A stretch of DNA of 64,000 nt from JBCFAY01 sp038562375. GTDB lineage: Bacteria > Bacillota > Clostridia > Christensenellales > CAG-138. The notes beneath the pieces were generated by a model. It ran no database searches, was not told the origin of the DNA, and was given only the letters and a program-made list of their open reading frames with translations. The stretch is taken from positions 85,853 to 149,852 of the forward strand of contig JBCFAY010000008.1 of assembly GCA_038562375.1 (NCBI GenBank), given 5' to 3'. Below, piece by piece: positions 18,514-30,705 of this stretch; the first letter of the stretch is position 1, and every line of letters starts with the position of its first letter. A program made the position numbers and the translations under genes.

Positions 18514-18729
18514 GATCCTCCTCCGGTGGGACAGACTATCCCATGTTCAATCCAATCGATCTTTATGATTTTACACTGTTCATGCATTATTTGCAAGTCT
18601 CGCGCCCTGTTGTCGTAGATCGTTTACAAATCCCGCATTATTTTCGCCGCGAGGGCTTGTCCGTCCGTCCGGGCCGACGGCCCGCTTAACGCAAAGGATA
18701 TATCGCTTTCACGGCGGCCCTTTTCCGCG

Positions 18730-19401
18730 TCAGCACCCCTGCGCCAGCCAGTCGAACAGCGGCTCCATGCCTTTCCATCGCTCGGGGTGCCACTGCACCA
18801 GCAGCACGCGCCCGTTTTCATGCTCGAGCGCCTCGACGATTCCCTCCCTGCTTCGCCCCGTGACGGCAAGCCCGCGCCCCGGCACGCTCACCGCCTGATG
18901 GTGCGCGCTGTTCACGACAGCCTCTGCGCCGAACCAGCCGTGCAGAAGGCTCCCGGCGCGAAAATCGGCGATGTGCTGCGCATCCCTGTCCGCAAACTTT
19001 TGATGGCGTTCCTTCTCAGGCGAAAGGCCCGTGCAGCGCTCGATATCCGCGTACAGCTCGCCTCCGAGCACGCAGGAGATCACCTGCAATCCCCGGCAGA
19101 CGCCGAGGATCTTCATCTGCCGGGCAAGCGCGATCCTTGCGAGCGCAAGCTCCCTTTCGTTCCGCTCGGGATCGATGCCCGACAGCGGCTTTGCCGCATC
19201 CGCTTCCCCGGAATAACGCCCTTTCGCCCACGCGAGGTCTCCGCCGCCGCTGAAGAGAATTGCGTCGACGCCGCTCAAATCCGTCTCCGGCCCGCAGAGC
19301 GGCACGGGCGTCGCGCCCGCGCGCTCCACCGCTGTAAAATAGCGTTCGTACCCCGCGATCCCGCGCTGGGGAAGCGTAATTCCAACGACCGTCCTGTGCA
19401 T
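18730..19401 (-). CDS. Class-I glutamine amidotransferase-like peptidase (C26 family)
   Basis: Resembles gamma-glutamyl-gamma-aminobutyrate hydrolases (PuuD type), which cleave gamma-glutamyl bonds in the cytoplasm. The catalytic cysteine lies in LGVCRGLQV, and the His-Glu pair in VQWHPERW. The SGGGDLAW turn and the NSAHHQAV loop are also typical. The ATG at 19401 is chosen because GGAGGGG sits 6-7 bases before it; the upstream in-frame ATG at 19407 directly abuts that site. The protein is 223 residues, the usual size. Its physiological substrate is unknown. Confidence 0.85.
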   Translation of the reverse strand: MHRTVVGITLPQRGIAGYERYFTAVERAGATPVPLCGPETDLSGVDAILFSGGGDLAWAKGRYSGEADAAKPLSGIDPERNERELALARIALARQMKILGVCRGLQVISCVLGGELYADIERCTGLSPEKERHQKFADRDAQHIADFRAGSLLHGWFGAEAVVNSAHHQAVSVPGRGLAVTGRSREGIVEALEHENGRVLLVQWHPERWKGMEPLFDWLAQGC

Positions 19402-19533
19402 CGTCATCCCCTCCTTCGGGTCAGGATATGCTTTAAAGCGCCGATTCTTGCTTCGGGAGCAAAAAGAAGCCTTGCCGTGTGCCGCGCGGTTCGTTTCACG
19501 CTCCCGCATTCGGTGCGCGACCTTCCCGCCGAT

Positions 19534-20925
19534 CTACTTAAAATTCCGCGCGATGTGCCTGAGCCGCGTCGGCGTATTGTCGCTCGGGTGCCGCGCGCAG
19601 TGTAAAAGCAGCTGATGCTTGATCCTGCCGATCTCCGGCCCCGGCGCGATCTCCAGCCATTGCATGAGTTCCTCGCCCGTGCACGCAAGCTGCGCTTCGC
19701 TGAACGGCGCGCCCTCCCGCCTCATCCTTTGAAGGAGATCCCTCCATCTTTCGGCGGTCGCGACCGGGCCGGTCTCCATGCCGGAGCCGACCACGTCGGC
19801 CTCGCGCATCAGGATTAAATCCTCGACGAACGCGTCGCCCCAATCCGCGAACCGCGCGCGCAGCGTGCTTTCCTTGGCGCGCCCGTCAAGATCGTACATA
19901 TGCCGCTCAACAAGGGGCAGCACCCGATCCCTTACGGCGTTCGGAAAGCGCAGCCGTTCCAGTATTTCCCGGGAAATTTCGACGCCGAGCGCATCGTGCC
20001 CGATCATCGGCGAGCGCCCGGGGCGGACGGGATCGATCCGGTTCTTTTCGATCGCGTAGGGCTTGCCCACGTCGTGCAGGAGCCCCGCGAGCCTTAGATG
20101 CAAGACCTTGGGCATCACGGCGCAGACGTGGAACACGTGCTCGATCACCGTGTACGCGTGGTACGGCCCCGGCTGCTCGACGCCCCGGCCCTTGATCAAT
20201 TCCGGCAGTATGCGCTCGAGTGCGCCGGTCCGTTCGAGCAGCCTTAGCGCCTCGAGCACCCGCTCGCCGTCCGCGAGCAGCGTCTTTTCAAGCTCGGCGC
20301 GCACGCGCTCGCGCGCGATGTCGTCAAGGCCTTTTACAAGCCTGTGCGCGGCGGCCTCCGTATCGGGATCGACCGAGAACCCGAGCCGCGCGGCAAAGCG
20401 CGCCATGCGGAGGATCCTCAGCGCGTCGTCGCGGAGGATCAGCTCCGGGTCTTTTGTAGTGGTGCGCAGCACCTTTCGGCGGATGTCCTCCATCCCGCCC
20501 GTCGGATCGAGAATCTCTCCGCTTTCAAGATCGACATACAGCGCGTTGCAGGAGAAATCGCGCCGGAAGGCATCCGTTTCCACGCTTTCGCCAAACTCCA
20601 CCGACGTCGGCCGGTGCGCGCCGCCCTCGCCGTATACGTCGCTGCGGAATGTCGTATGCTCGGTCAAAAACCCGTCGGGGAACAGGATGCTCACCGTGCC
20701 GAACTTTTCGCCCGTGGGGATGACCCGCAGGCCGTCCCCTTCGCACAGGGCGCGCGCCTCATCAGGACGCAGCCTCGAGCAGATGTCGATATCGCTCGCG
20801 GGCACGCCCAGGAGCGGATTTCTCACCATGCCCCCCACGCCGTAAAGCCGCGCGCCCGCCTGTGAAAACAGGCGGGCTAAGCGGGTAAGCTGTTCAGGGA
20901 TCGGTATGTGTACGTCTTCGTTCAT
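19534..20925 (-). CDS. cca: CCA tRNA nucleotidyltransferase / poly(A) polymerase family with HD domain
   Basis: Adds or repairs the 3' CCA of tRNAs. The class-II nucleotidyltransferase core shows YGVGGMVRNPLLGVPASDIDI (the Gly-Gly and DxD residues). Next come the RRDFSCNAL motif and the RDDALRILRMARFAARLGF neck motif. An HD phosphohydrolase-type domain follows near residue 270 (LHLRLAGLLHDVGKP). At 463 residues it is full length. AAAGGA precedes the ATG. A GC-rich short tandem repeat lies just upstream. Confidence 0.92.
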   Translation of the reverse strand: MNEDVHIPIPEQLTRLARLFSQAGARLYGVGGMVRNPLLGVPASDIDICSRLRPDEARALCEGDGLRVIPTGEKFGTVSILFPDGFLTEHTTFRSDVYGEGGAHRPTSVEFGESVETDAFRRDFSCNALYVDLESGEILDPTGGMEDIRRKVLRTTTKDPELILRDDALRILRMARFAARLGFSVDPDTEAAAHRLVKGLDDIARERVRAELEKTLLADGERVLEALRLLERTGALERILPELIKGRGVEQPGPYHAYTVIEHVFHVCAVMPKVLHLRLAGLLHDVGKPYAIEKNRIDPVRPGRSPMIGHDALGVEISREILERLRFPNAVRDRVLPLVERHMYDLDGRAKESTLRARFADWGDAFVEDLILMREADVVGSGMETGPVATAERWRDLLQRMRREGAPFSEAQLACTGEELMQWLEIAPGPEIGRIKHQLLLHCARHPSDNTPTRLRHIARNFK

Positions 20926-20937
20926 AGAAATCCTTTG

Positions 20938-20977
20938 GCTCCGGGGCTCCGGGGCTCCGGGGCTCCGGGGGCTGCGC
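20938..20977. repeat. Short GC-rich tandem repeat
   Basis: The octamer GGCTCCGG is repeated about four times head to tail, then runs into a GGGGGCTGCGCCCC hairpin. It lies between gyrA and cca, where it could act as a weak structure in the message. Confidence 0.6.
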
Positions 20978-21035
20978 CCCGTTCGCCGGACGCCAACACC
21001 AGATCATTTCCTCTTGGCGGCACGGCCGCCCAGCG

Positions 21036-23585
<2,550 letters not shown>

Positions 23586-23626
23586 GCTGGAGTGCCTTCT
23601 TTCTCAGCGGCAAAGATCGCCGGGCA

Positions 23627-25558
23627 TCAAATATCGAGATTGGAGACGAGCTTGGAGTTGTTTTCGATGAACTCGCGGCGCGGGTCGACCTTATCTCCCA
23701 TAAGGATCGTGAAGATCTCGTCCGCGCGCATCGCGTCGTCGAGCTGTACCCGGAGCATGATGCGCTGTTCGGGGTCCATGGTCGTCTCCCAAAGCTGCTC
23801 GGGGTTCATCTCGCCGAGGCCCTTGTAGCGCTGGATCGTGGGCTTGGGCTCCCGGCCGATCTCCTGGAGCGTAGATTCGAGCTCCTCGTCCGAATAAGCA
23901 TAGCGCTCGATCTTGTTGCGGCTGATCTTGTAAAGCGGCGGCTGCGCGATGTATACGTACCCCTTCTCGACGAGCGGGCGCATGTGCCGGTAGAAGAACG
24001 TCAGAAGCAGCGTTCTGATGTGGCTCCCGTCGACGTCCGCGTCCGTCATGCAGATGATCTTGTGGTAGCGCAGCTTCGTTTCATCGAACTCCTCGTCCAT
24101 CCCGGCCCCGAAAGCGGTGATCATCGCCCGGATCTCGGCGTTGGCCAGGATCCGGTCGAGCCGCGTCTTTTCGACGTTGAGGATCTTGCCCCTCAGCGGC
24201 AGTATCGCCTGGTACATCGGGTTTCTTCCCTGCTTGGCGCTGCCGCCGGCGGAATCCCCTTCGACGATGAACAATTCGCACAGCGCGGCGTTCTTCTCGC
24301 GGCAATCCGCGAGCTTGCCCGGGAGCGCCGTCGACTCGAGCGCGGTCTTTCTCCGCGTCAACTCGCGCGCCTTCCTCGCGGCGTCGCGCGCGCGGTAGGC
24401 CGTGATGCATTTTTCGATCACGAGCTTCGCGACCGCCGGATGTTCCTCGAGATACGTGCACAGGCCCCCCGACACCGTGGCCTCGGTGAGCGTTCTGATG
24501 TCGGCGTTGCCGAGCTTGGTCTTGGTCTGTCCCTCGAACTGCGGCTCGGTCAGCTTGACGCTGACGATCGCGGTCAACCCTTCGCGGATATCCTCGCCCG
24601 AAAGGTTCGGGTCGGAGGCCTTCAAAAGGTTGTATTTTCGCGCGTAGTCGTTGACCACGCGGGTGAGCGCGTTTTTAAAGCCTATGAGATGGCTTCCGCC
24701 CTCGATCGTGGCGATGTTGTTGGCGAATGTGAAGATGTTCTCGTTATAGCCGTCGTTGTACTGCATGGCGACCTCGACGGAAGCGGACTCGCCGTTCTCC
24801 TCGCGCTCGGCCATGAAGTAGATCGGCTCCTCGAAGAGCACCTCCTTGTTTTTGTTCAGGTGCTGCACGAAGGATACGATTCCGCCCTCGTAATAGAAGG
24901 ACTTGAAGCGTTCCTGCCCCTCGCGCTCATCGCGCACGGTGATCGTGATGCCGCGGTTGAGGAACGCAAGCTCGCGCATGCGGTTGGCAAGGGTCTCGAA
25001 ATTATAGTTTACCTCGTCGAAGACTTCGCGGTCGGCGAGGAAGGTTTCGCTCGTGCCGCTCTCGCCCTCCTGATAGGTTCCGATCTGCTCGACCGGGGTC
25101 AGCGGCGTGCCGCGCGAATAGCACTGACGATAGATGCATCCTTCCCTGCGCACCGTGACCTCGAAATGCTCTGAGAGCGCGTTGACGACGCTCACGCCCA
25201 CGCCGTGCAGGCCGCCCGAGACCTTATAGCCCCCGCCGCCGAATTTGCCGCCCGCATGGAGTATCGTCAGCGCGACCTCCAGCGCGTCAAGACCGGTCTT
25301 CTCGTGGTAGCCGACGGGGATGCCCCTGCCGTTGTCGCAGACGGTGATGGAATTGTCCTTGCCGATCGTGATCTCGATGTGCGTGCAGTAGCCCGCGAGA
25401 GCCTCGTCGATGCAGTTGTCCACAAGCTCGGTGACGAGATGGTGCAGGCCCCTCGCGTCGGTCGAGCCGATGTACATGCCCGGACGCCGGCGGACGGCCT
25501 CCAAGCCCTCGAGCACCTGGATTTGGGACGCGTCGTATTGTTCGGGTTGAGTGTTCAT
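23627..25558 (-). CDS. gyrB: DNA gyrase subunit B
   Basis: The ATPase subunit of gyrase. GHKL motifs are visible: ELVDNCIDEALAGYC, DNGRGIPVGYH, and GLHGVGVSVVNALSE. The Toprim motifs are EGDSAGGSAKQGR and DADVDGSHIRTLLLTFFYR. The C-terminal QRYKGLGEMNPEQLWETTMDP is also present. The ATG at 25558 is chosen over an in-frame codon 51 bases upstream because AAGGAA lies directly before it and the protein then starts like other GyrB proteins (643 residues). Confidence 0.98.
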   Translation of the reverse strand: MNTQPEQYDASQIQVLEGLEAVRRRPGMYIGSTDARGLHHLVTELVDNCIDEALAGYCTHIEITIGKDNSITVCDNGRGIPVGYHEKTGLDALEVALTILHAGGKFGGGGYKVSGGLHGVGVSVVNALSEHFEVTVRREGCIYRQCYSRGTPLTPVEQIGTYQEGESGTSETFLADREVFDEVNYNFETLANRMRELAFLNRGITITVRDEREGQERFKSFYYEGGIVSFVQHLNKNKEVLFEEPIYFMAEREENGESASVEVAMQYNDGYNENIFTFANNIATIEGGSHLIGFKNALTRVVNDYARKYNLLKASDPNLSGEDIREGLTAIVSVKLTEPQFEGQTKTKLGNADIRTLTEATVSGGLCTYLEEHPAVAKLVIEKCITAYRARDAARKARELTRRKTALESTALPGKLADCREKNAALCELFIVEGDSAGGSAKQGRNPMYQAILPLRGKILNVEKTRLDRILANAEIRAMITAFGAGMDEEFDETKLRYHKIICMTDADVDGSHIRTLLLTFFYRHMRPLVEKGYVYIAQPPLYKISRNKIERYAYSDEELESTLQEIGREPKPTIQRYKGLGEMNPEQLWETTMDPEQRIMLRVQLDDAMRADEIFTILMGDKVDPRREFIENNSKLVSNLDI

Positions 25559-25840
25559 ACTGGTTCCTTTCCTTGGGGAGTCTGTAAGCTTAAGATAAAA
25601 GGTGTCCAACCCATTATATCGCTATCGCCAGCCACGGCACCGCCATGCCTTCCTCTTTCTCAAACGGCATACAAACCGGCAGATTGAGAGGCGAAGATCT
25701 TATAGGGAGAAAGTCTTGCGCCCAAGCGAGGCCGCAGCGGTTCCGCAGCGCGTGCCCGCAATACGGAGGCGGCGAGGTTTTTGCCCGATAACCGCATGGG
25801 TACGATACCCTTTGCCTTAAACGTCCGCGTAAAACCCTCT

Positions 25841-26146
25841 TCAGGCTTTTGTGTGCGCGTTTGCATTCTGCTTGAAGTAATTCTCCGTGCCGTCCTCCAA
25901 AAAGCGCTGTGAGCGCTTCAGAAGCGTAATCGCGCTGATCGGCGAGCCATAGAGCGTCTGGCTGCCTTTTTTTTCGACGAGCACATAGGTTTTCACCTGA
26001 TCGTTGACCGGCTTATAGCGGCCCTGCTCCTTCGCCGCCGCCAGGAACGCGCGGTTTTCAGCGCTTTTTTCCATGGAATCCGCGTCGATCACGGCGGTGA
26101 TCTCCTCGGTCTGTACCGACGCGTTCGCGCCAAGATGCAAAATCAT
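25841..26146 (-). CDS. remB: RemB-like small protein (DUF370 family) between recF and gyrB
   Basis: The short start MILHLGANASVQTEEITAVIDADS matches the RemB (YaaB) type of the DUF370 family. In Bacillus subtilis that gene sits in the same place, between recF and gyrB, and takes part in extracellular-matrix gene control. The 101-residue length is a little above the B. subtilis protein. The central YVLVEKKGSQTLYGSPISAITLLKRS fits the family. The ATG at 26146 has AAGGAAG upstream. The functional link to matrix genes here is inference from family and position. Confidence 0.82.
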   Translation of the reverse strand: MILHLGANASVQTEEITAVIDADSMEKSAENRAFLAAAKEQGRYKPVNDQVKTYVLVEKKGSQTLYGSPISAITLLKRSQRFLEDGTENYFKQNANAHTKA

Positions 26147-26362
26147 GTTTTCTTCCTTTCGAGAGCGTTCCATCATCCCTTTGATCGGGCGAGCGCTCTC
26201 CCGCGGCCTAGCCCGAAAAGCTTCGCCGCCTGATCATTTTATTCCCATTTTGTGCCTTTTCCTACCTCCGGCACAGGCTTTTCGTCAGTCATTACCAATT
26301 ATATTTTACGGCTTGTCCGCCATATTCCATGCGGGCGTTCCGTCCTGTTAACCCCGCGCCGC

Positions 26363-27460
26363 TCATCCTCTCTGCCGGAGCGTTCCCGCGCGGCATTCAA
26401 AGAGCGTCATTTCACCCTTGAGCTTTTCCAATCCCATCAGCGAGGTCGAGGTCAAAAACGTCTGACATTTGCCCATGCCCGCGATCAGCATCCCCTGCCG
26501 TTCCTCGTCGAGCTCGGAGAGCACGTCGTCCAATAAAAGCACCGGCGCGTCGCTGTTCTGCTCCAAATACAACTCGATCTGCGCAAGCTTTAAACACAGA
26601 GCCGCCGTCCTTTGCTGCCCCTGAGAGCCGAAGGCGCGCGCGTCCGCCCCGTTGAGCTTTAAAACGATATCGTCCCTGTGCGGGCCCGCTCCCGTAAACC
26701 CCCGGCGAAAATCCGTCGGCGCCGATTCGCACAGCGCGTCCAATATCGCTTCCCGAACGCTTTCGCCGCGCACGGCGACGTCCGGCGCGTATTCTACCGA
26801 AAGAGCTTCCCTTTCGCCCGAGATGCGCGCGTGCAGCGCTTTTGCATGGAACGCGAGCCGCTCGATGAACGCGGCGCGCTCGCGCATCAGCTCCGCGCCC
26901 GAAAGGGCAAGCTGTTCGTCGTACGCGGCGGCCATTCCGGCGGGGCACTCGCGCGCGGGAAGCTTCAGCATCGCGTTCTTCTGGCGCAGCGCCGAAGTGT
27001 AGCGCATCAGGTGCACAAAGTACGAGCGGCTCTGCTGCGAGAGCTCCATGTCCATAAACCGCCGCCGAAGGTCCGGCCCCTGCTTGACGAGCGTGAGATC
27101 CTCGGGCGAGAACATCACCGTATGGAACACGCCGATGAGCTCGCCGATACGCGGGAGCGGCTTGCCGTCCAAAAGGGCGCGTTTGGGTTCCCCGCGCTGG
27201 AATTTCATCTCGATCCTTCGCCCGCCGCCGTAGTGGGTCAGATCAAGCCCGACGTATGCGGCGGCGCTGTCCCTTTGGATCAGGTCGGCGTCCTTGTTGG
27301 TGCGGTGCGAGCGGCCGAAACAGCAAAGAAAAAGCGCCTCCAGAACATTGGTCTTTCCCTGCGCGTTTTCGCCGATGATCGCGTTTAGCTTTGGCCCCGG
27401 CGCGAGCGTCAGCGCCTCATAATTGCGGTATTCCATCAGCTTGAGCTTTTCTACCCGCAT
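26363..27460 (-). CDS. recF: DNA replication and repair protein RecF
   Basis: An SMC-like ATPase that loads RecA at gaps. The Walker A motif is GENAQGKTNVLEAL near residue 30. The signature and Walker B region is near the C-terminus (GSQGQQRTAALCLKLAQIE, then VLLLDDVLSELDEER). At 365 residues it has the usual size. It is the first gene of the recF-remB-gyrB-gyrA operon and has a clear promoter upstream at 27502-27530. Confidence 0.96.
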   Translation of the reverse strand: MRVEKLKLMEYRNYEALTLAPGPKLNAIIGENAQGKTNVLEALFLCCFGRSHRTNKDADLIQRDSAAAYVGLDLTHYGGGRRIEMKFQRGEPKRALLDGKPLPRIGELIGVFHTVMFSPEDLTLVKQGPDLRRRFMDMELSQQSRSYFVHLMRYTSALRQKNAMLKLPARECPAGMAAAYDEQLALSGAELMRERAAFIERLAFHAKALHARISGEREALSVEYAPDVAVRGESVREAILDALCESAPTDFRRGFTGAGPHRDDIVLKLNGADARAFGSQGQQRTAALCLKLAQIELYLEQNSDAPVLLLDDVLSELDEERQGMLIAGMGKCQTFLTSTSLMGLEKLKGEMTLFECRAGTLRQRG

Positions 27461-27501
27461 GGGTTTCCTCCCGCCGCCGGCGCATTCGTTCCGACATTAG
27501 T

Positions 27502-27530
27502 ATTATAACATATTTCCCTTATTCGCTCAA
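27502..27530 (-). promoter_or_regulatory. Sigma-A promoter of the recF-gyrA operon
   Basis: On the minus strand TTGAGC and TATAAT are 17 bases apart. It lies 42 bases upstream of the recF start in an AT-rich stretch. Confidence 0.7.
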
Positions 27531-27695
27531 TGTGTAAATATATATGAAAGGAAGAATTACAAACTGAATAATTATAGTTTTATGATCTAAATTTATGCAG
27601 AGCTCGCGCAGGCTTTTGGCTGCGATTTCATCGCCGTTTCCCGCTGTCTTACGTGTTTTTTCGAAGGGATTCGCCGTTTATCACCCGCCGGAAAA

Positions 27696-27730
27696 GCAAA
27701 AAGCGGGCCGGGGCTTTCGCTCCGGTCCGC
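27696..27730 (-). terminator. Terminator of the two-component system
   Basis: A 12-bp stem (27703-27714 with 27719-27730, two G-T wobbles) is followed on the minus strand by TTTTTGCTTTT. It lies 85 bases past the histidine kinase stop. Confidence 0.8.
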
Positions 27731-27771
27731 CATATCTCCCTTGGGGTACCGCCCCTTTGGAGAATCCTTCC

Positions 27772-27820
27772 TTAAGCATCGTACGTCAATCCGAACTCGG
27801 ATTGGCGCACGATGCTTAAG
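27772..27820. repeat. Long imperfect inverted repeat with CTTAAG ends
   Basis: Arms of about 24 bases begin CTTAAGCATCGT and end ACGATGCTTAAG around a short loop, with only two imperfect pairs. It overlaps the stop codon of the histidine kinase. There is no T-run directly after it, so it is not an obvious terminator. Its CTTAAG ends recall the two hairpins at 43265 and 50892. Confidence 0.65.
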
Positions 27821-29372
27821 GCGTTTTTATGAACACCAGCGTCGCCTTGAAAAGATCCCCGTCCGCGTCGATGTGCAGCTCTCCCTTTTGCAGCTCCATC
27901 AGGCTTTTGGCGATCGAAAGGCCCAGGCCGCTCCCCTCGCTCGAGCGCGCCGCATCGCCGCGGACGAAGCGCTCCATCAGTTCGTCGCCGGATACGCCGA
28001 TGCTCTCGCGGGAGACGTTCTTGAGCGTGAGCGTTACATGGCGGTCCGCCGTCCCGGCCTCGCAGTACAGACGGGTATCCGGCAGCGCGTACTTGCAGGC
28101 GTTGTTCAGGAGATTATCGAGCACCCGCCACGCGAGCTTTCCGTCGGCGAGTATCATCGGCAGGCTGTCGGGCAGCTTGACGACAGGCGTGATCCCCGCC
28201 GTCTCAAGCCTTTGGGCGTATTCCGCGAGGCTCTGGTGCAGGATCTCCTTTAAGTCTGTAGGCTCGAGGGTTACGCCGAGCGCTCCGCTCGAGGCTTTGG
28301 AAGCTTCCACGATGTCGCCCGTCAGTTTTTTAAGCCTCTCCGCCTGCCTGGCGAGCACGTCTACATAGCCCCTTGCCGTTTCGTCCTCCATCCCTTGTTT
28401 TTGAAGCAGGTCGATATAGGTCACGATGCTCGTCAAAGGCGTCTTCAGGTCGTGGGAGACGTTCGCGATCAGATCCGTCTTCATGCGCTCGCTCTTCATG
28501 CGCTCCTCGACGGCGCGGCGCATCCCCTCGCCGATCCCGTTGAGCGCTTCGGCGTGTTCCTTGATATCAAGGTGCATGCCCCCGGTATCGACGCGATGCC
28601 CGAGATCGCCCGCCGCGAGCGCCTTCGCCCCGACCTGCAGCCTTTGCATCTGGAGCGCTCCCAGGCAGAGCGCCGCGAGCATTGCGACGGTTACGAGAAA
28701 GAACAGCAGCCCCGCAAATCCGCCGTAACGCGCGGGTATGTACAGCAACATGCACAGCAGGCCGAACACGACGTACCCGAGGATGACCTTCCACAGCAGC
28801 GAAATACCGCGTACTATTTTCAAAAATACGCGCCAAAGGAACACCAATATGTAAGCGATGATATTGTTGCGCCAGAGAGTCCCCGTCTTGACGCGCACCG
28901 CGAAGGTCATGCTCAGCATCAGCGCGAGAAGTACGGTTCCCGCCATGCCGAAGGCAACCAGCAGCAGGACGAGTCTTCCATAGAAGGAGTAGGATAACGC
29001 CTGCATGGTAAGATACAGCAATACGAACGCCAGTACGAAAAGGACGCATAAAAGATCCAGCGGCACGCGCTCAAGACGCGTAAGCTGCGGCTGCTCGTTC
29101 CCTTCCCTCCTGCCCGCCGCGCACAGCAAAAATACATACAGCGCGGCGCAGGCAATCGTAAAGAATACCCCAAGGCCGATGAACCAGTTGATCTGTACTT
29201 CCGAAAGGTTCGCGATGTTTCCGAGCCATTGCTCGGAATACACCAGATTCCCACGATCGTATTCGATCGCATAGACCGCCATGGCAAAAAAGGCGACTGC
29301 CGCAAGAGAGAATATCGTACAAAGGAATATCGCCGCGGCCTTTGCCCAAAACGAATGCGTCAGCTTTTTCAT
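27816..29372 (-). CDS. Membrane sensor histidine kinase
   Basis: Partner of the response regulator encoded just upstream. The N-terminal half is unusually membrane-rich: about six hydrophobic segments up to residue 245, rather than the common two. It then has a HAMP-like linker (ALAAGDLGHRVDTGG), the HisKA motif VSHDLKTPLTSIVTYIDLLQ with the phospho-accepting His, and the ATPase motifs NLLNNACKYA and GSGLGLSIAKSLMELQKG. The G1 box is weakly visible. The start ATG overlaps the regulator's stop (ATGA). The signal sensed is unknown; the architecture resembles membrane-stress sensors. Confidence 0.9.
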   Translation of the reverse strand: MKKLTHSFWAKAAAIFLCTIFSLAAVAFFAMAVYAIEYDRGNLVYSEQWLGNIANLSEVQINWFIGLGVFFTIACAALYVFLLCAAGRREGNEQPQLTRLERVPLDLLCVLFVLAFVLLYLTMQALSYSFYGRLVLLLVAFGMAGTVLLALMLSMTFAVRVKTGTLWRNNIIAYILVFLWRVFLKIVRGISLLWKVILGYVVFGLLCMLLYIPARYGGFAGLLFFLVTVAMLAALCLGALQMQRLQVGAKALAAGDLGHRVDTGGMHLDIKEHAEALNGIGEGMRRAVEERMKSERMKTDLIANVSHDLKTPLTSIVTYIDLLQKQGMEDETARGYVDVLARQAERLKKLTGDIVEASKASSGALGVTLEPTDLKEILHQSLAEYAQRLETAGITPVVKLPDSLPMILADGKLAWRVLDNLLNNACKYALPDTRLYCEAGTADRHVTLTLKNVSRESIGVSGDELMERFVRGDAARSSEGSGLGLSIAKSLMELQKGELHIDADGDLFKATLVFIKTP

Positions 29373-30064
29373 GAGAGTCCCCTTTCCATCTTGTAGCCGT
29401 GCCCCCATACCACCTTGAGAACCCTCGGTTCCGCAGGGTTGATTTCGATCTTTTCGCGGATGTGCCGGATATGTACCGCAATGGTGTTTTCCATGCCCTT
29501 GGCGCTCCCTTTCCAGATCGCGTCGTAGATCTGTGCCGAGGAAAACACGCGGCCGGGCTGCTCCATCAAAAGCTTTAGGATACCGTATTCCGTGGGTGTG
29601 AGCGAAACGGGCTCCCCGTCGAGCGTGACTTTTTTCTCCTCGTCGTCGAGCGCGACGCCGCCGATTATGAGCCGCTGCTCCTTTTGCTCCATGCCGCCGA
29701 GCTGCGTATATCGCCTCAGCTGTGATTTGACGCGCGCGAGCAGCTCCACGGGGCTGAAGGGCTTCGTCACATAATCGTCCGCGCCGATGGAAAGCCCGAG
29801 CACCTTATCGCCGTCCTCGCTTTTGGCCGTGAGGAGTATGACCGGAATGTTGGAATTTTTGCGAAGCTGCGCCGTCGCCATGATGCCGTCGAGTCCCGGC
29901 ATCATGATATCCATGAGCACGAGATGGATTTCGCTGTTTTTTACGATCTCCAGCGCTTCGCGCCCGTTGTGCGCGACATGAGCAACATAGCCCTCGGCGC
30001 GCAGATAGATCTCGAGCGCCGATACGATATCGCAATCGTCGTCGCAGATGAGTATGTGATGCAT
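29369..30064 (-). CDS. OmpR-family response regulator
   Basis: DNA-binding regulator of 231 residues. The receiver domain has the acidic pocket (ICDDDCD), the phosphorylated Asp in LVLMDIMMPG, the Thr/Ser switch in ILLTAKSEDGDK and the Lys in DDYVTKPFSP. The C-terminal winged helix includes LTPTEYGILKLLMEQPGRVFS and the recognition region AVHIRHIREKIE. It is translationally coupled to the kinase. Target genes cannot be deduced; the small lipoprotein gene starting 200 bases upstream on the other strand is a candidate by position. Confidence 0.93.
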   Translation of the reverse strand: MHHILICDDDCDIVSALEIYLRAEGYVAHVAHNGREALEIVKNSEIHLVLMDIMMPGLDGIMATAQLRKNSNIPVILLTAKSEDGDKVLGLSIGADDYVTKPFSPVELLARVKSQLRRYTQLGGMEQKEQRLIIGGVALDDEEKKVTLDGEPVSLTPTEYGILKLLMEQPGRVFSSAQIYDAIWKGSAKGMENTIAVHIRHIREKIEINPAEPRVLKVVWGHGYKMERGLS

Positions 30065-30264
30065 GGCGTTCCCCCCTTAAGGGCATTGTACCGGATTCCC
30101 CCATGAAGAAAACAGGGGGCAAATCTTTAAGAACCTCTTAAATTTGCGTCTTTTTTGATTCCTTCTCAAAAGTATGATTTTTAAACTCGCAGCAGTAAAC
30201 AAACCGCGGGATTCTGCGCAACCGTAAGGCAGCGAGGATCGTGTATGAAAAAGGAGGATCCCGT

Positions 30265-30675
30265 ATGAAGAAGTTGCTTTTTGTCTTGCTTTATGGGTGT
30301 ATCTGTTGCTTTTTGCTCGGCTGCAAAAGCGATAACGGCGCGAAAGTGTTCCGCGATCTCAACGCGCGGGACGTATCGAGCTTTACGGTGACGCTGCTCC
30401 CGCCCGCTGCGGAATTCACCACTGACGACGAAACGTCGATTTCTGAACTTGTGGATATCCTTCGGGAGATAACCCTATTGGAATCTGACGATTCCTATCG
30501 TGACTATAATGGGCAGTGGGTGGAATTTCAACTAAAAATGAACGATGGCGGCGTTCGAACGATCGCGGCATACAACCCATTTATCATCATCGACGGCGTG
30601 GGCTACCAAACGGAATATGCTCCTTGTGAAAAGCTCAATGCATTCGGCAACGCTCTTTATGATAGCCTCTCTTAA
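30265..30675 (+). CDS. Small lipoprotein of unknown function
   Basis: A 136-residue exported protein. The signal peptide MKKLLFVLLYGCICCFLLGC ends in a good lipobox (LLGC, lipidated Cys20). The mature part (about 115 residues) has no recognised motif; it is predicted to be small alpha/beta with 'EFTTDDETSISELVDILREI'. The ATG at 30265 follows AAGGAGG. It is divergent from the response regulator, which suggests it may be its target, though nothing in the sequence proves that. Confidence 0.75.
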   Translation: MKKLLFVLLYGCICCFLLGCKSDNGAKVFRDLNARDVSSFTVTLLPPAAEFTTDDETSISELVDILREITLLESDDSYRDYNGQWVEFQLKMNDGGVRTIAAYNPFIIIDGVGYQTEYAPCEKLNAFGNALYDSLS

Positions 30676-30705
30676 TATCATACCGCTCGGGATTCATTTT
30701 CTAAA

